NCBI RefSeq assembly: GCF_900107045.1
Contig: NZ_FNON01000005.1
Location: 124,001-188,000, forward strand
DNA: 64,000 nucleotides
Source of the DNA: Amycolatopsis xylanica
GTDB taxonomy: Bacteria > Actinomycetota > Actinomycetes > Mycobacteriales > Pseudonocardiaceae
Direction: 5' to 3'
In this document: one piece after another, positions 63,856 to 64,000 of the stretch
Layout of the letters: every line of letters starts with the position of its first letter
How positions within the stretch are numbered: position 1 is the first letter of the stretch
The notes under the pieces: generated by a model
Told to the model about the DNA's origin: nothing
Seen by the model: only the letters and a program-made list of their open reading frames with translations
Database searches by the model: none
Translations under genes and position numbers: made by a program

Positions 63856-64000
63856 CTAGGCGGGCTCCCCGGAAAACCACCGCTGCGGAGCGGGCTTGAG
63901 GTTCTGGTAGATGTGCTTGATCTCCTGGTACTCGCCGAGTCCGGTCGGGCCGAGCTCACGCCCGGTACCGGACTGCTTGAAGCCGCCCCATTCCGCCTGC
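63856..64000 (-). CDS. betB: Aldehyde dehydrogenase, C-terminal fragment (runs off window)
   Basis: The last 48 residues of a NAD(P)-dependent aldehyde dehydrogenase: QAEWGGFKQSGTGRELG, then GLGEYQEIKHIYQNLKP, the usual ALDH C-terminus. It is 14 bp upstream of the permease start. With the oxidoreductase it would oxidise an alcohol in two steps, for example choline to betaine. The main part lies outside the window. Confidence 0.88.
   Translation of the reverse strand, partial: QAEWGGFKQSGTGRELGPTGLGEYQEIKHIYQNLKPAPQRWFSGEPA

Overview
The window is high-GC actinobacterial chromosome, most likely from the Pseudonocardiaceae and Amycolatopsis-like. The grounds are the strong G/C bias at third codon positions, frequent GTG and TTG starts, many 4-bp stop/start overlaps, the DUF3039/DUF3093/DUF3099/DUF3159/DUF3710/DUF4193/DUF7455 families, and a gene order from 45 to 59 kb that matches Mycobacterium tuberculosis Rv2703 to Rv2689c. 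No rRNA, tRNA, CRISPR array, transposase, prophage or origin was seen.

Layout: 0-2.7 kb holds a partial secreted trypsin-like protease, an APC permease and a GntR/UTRA regulator. 2.9-9.2 kb is a tightly overlapping phosphonate unit: an FAD amine oxidase-like enzyme, a phosphonatase-like HAD hydrolase, the four-gene 2-aminoethylphosphonate importer PhnSTUV, and two tandem paralogous lipoproteins. 9.2-13.6 kb has an SRPBCC protein, class I fumarase, a SigB/HrdA-type sigma factor and D-aminoacyl-tRNA deacylase. 13.6-21.7 kb has a methyltransferase, an M20 amidohydrolase, a pseudouridine-catabolism operon led by a Spo0M-like gene, and a secreted protein behind a Zur-like box. 21.8-28.1 kb has an RND exporter, a YihY/BrkB membrane protein and an SF2 helicase. 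28.2-28.7 kb is a gene-free array of 21-bp units in two opposed halves. 29.4-34 kb is a xylFGH-type sugar importer with its ROK regulator. 34-45 kb is mixed: transporters, a two-component system, hypothetical and secreted proteins, and a protein with two CxCxxC motifs. 45.1-59 kb is the conserved sigA-ppgK-suhB-cei-dut-ceoBC-kimA-like block. 59-64 kb ends with a PF04672 methyltransferase, a LamG-like secreted protein, and a GMC oxidoreductase / APC permease / aldehyde dehydrogenase cluster, probably for choline-type or other alcohol oxidation.

The most unusual feature is a set of palindromic intergenic elements. At least four sequence families (A-D) recur, mostly at convergent or 3' gene ends, with perfect or near-perfect arms of 19-29 bp. 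They probably act as bidirectional terminators, but each family is conserved in sequence and not just in structure, and stop codons sometimes lie inside them. Together with the 21-bp array at 28.2-28.7 kb and the tandem palindromes at 16.8-17.2 kb, these are the best candidates for something not yet described.
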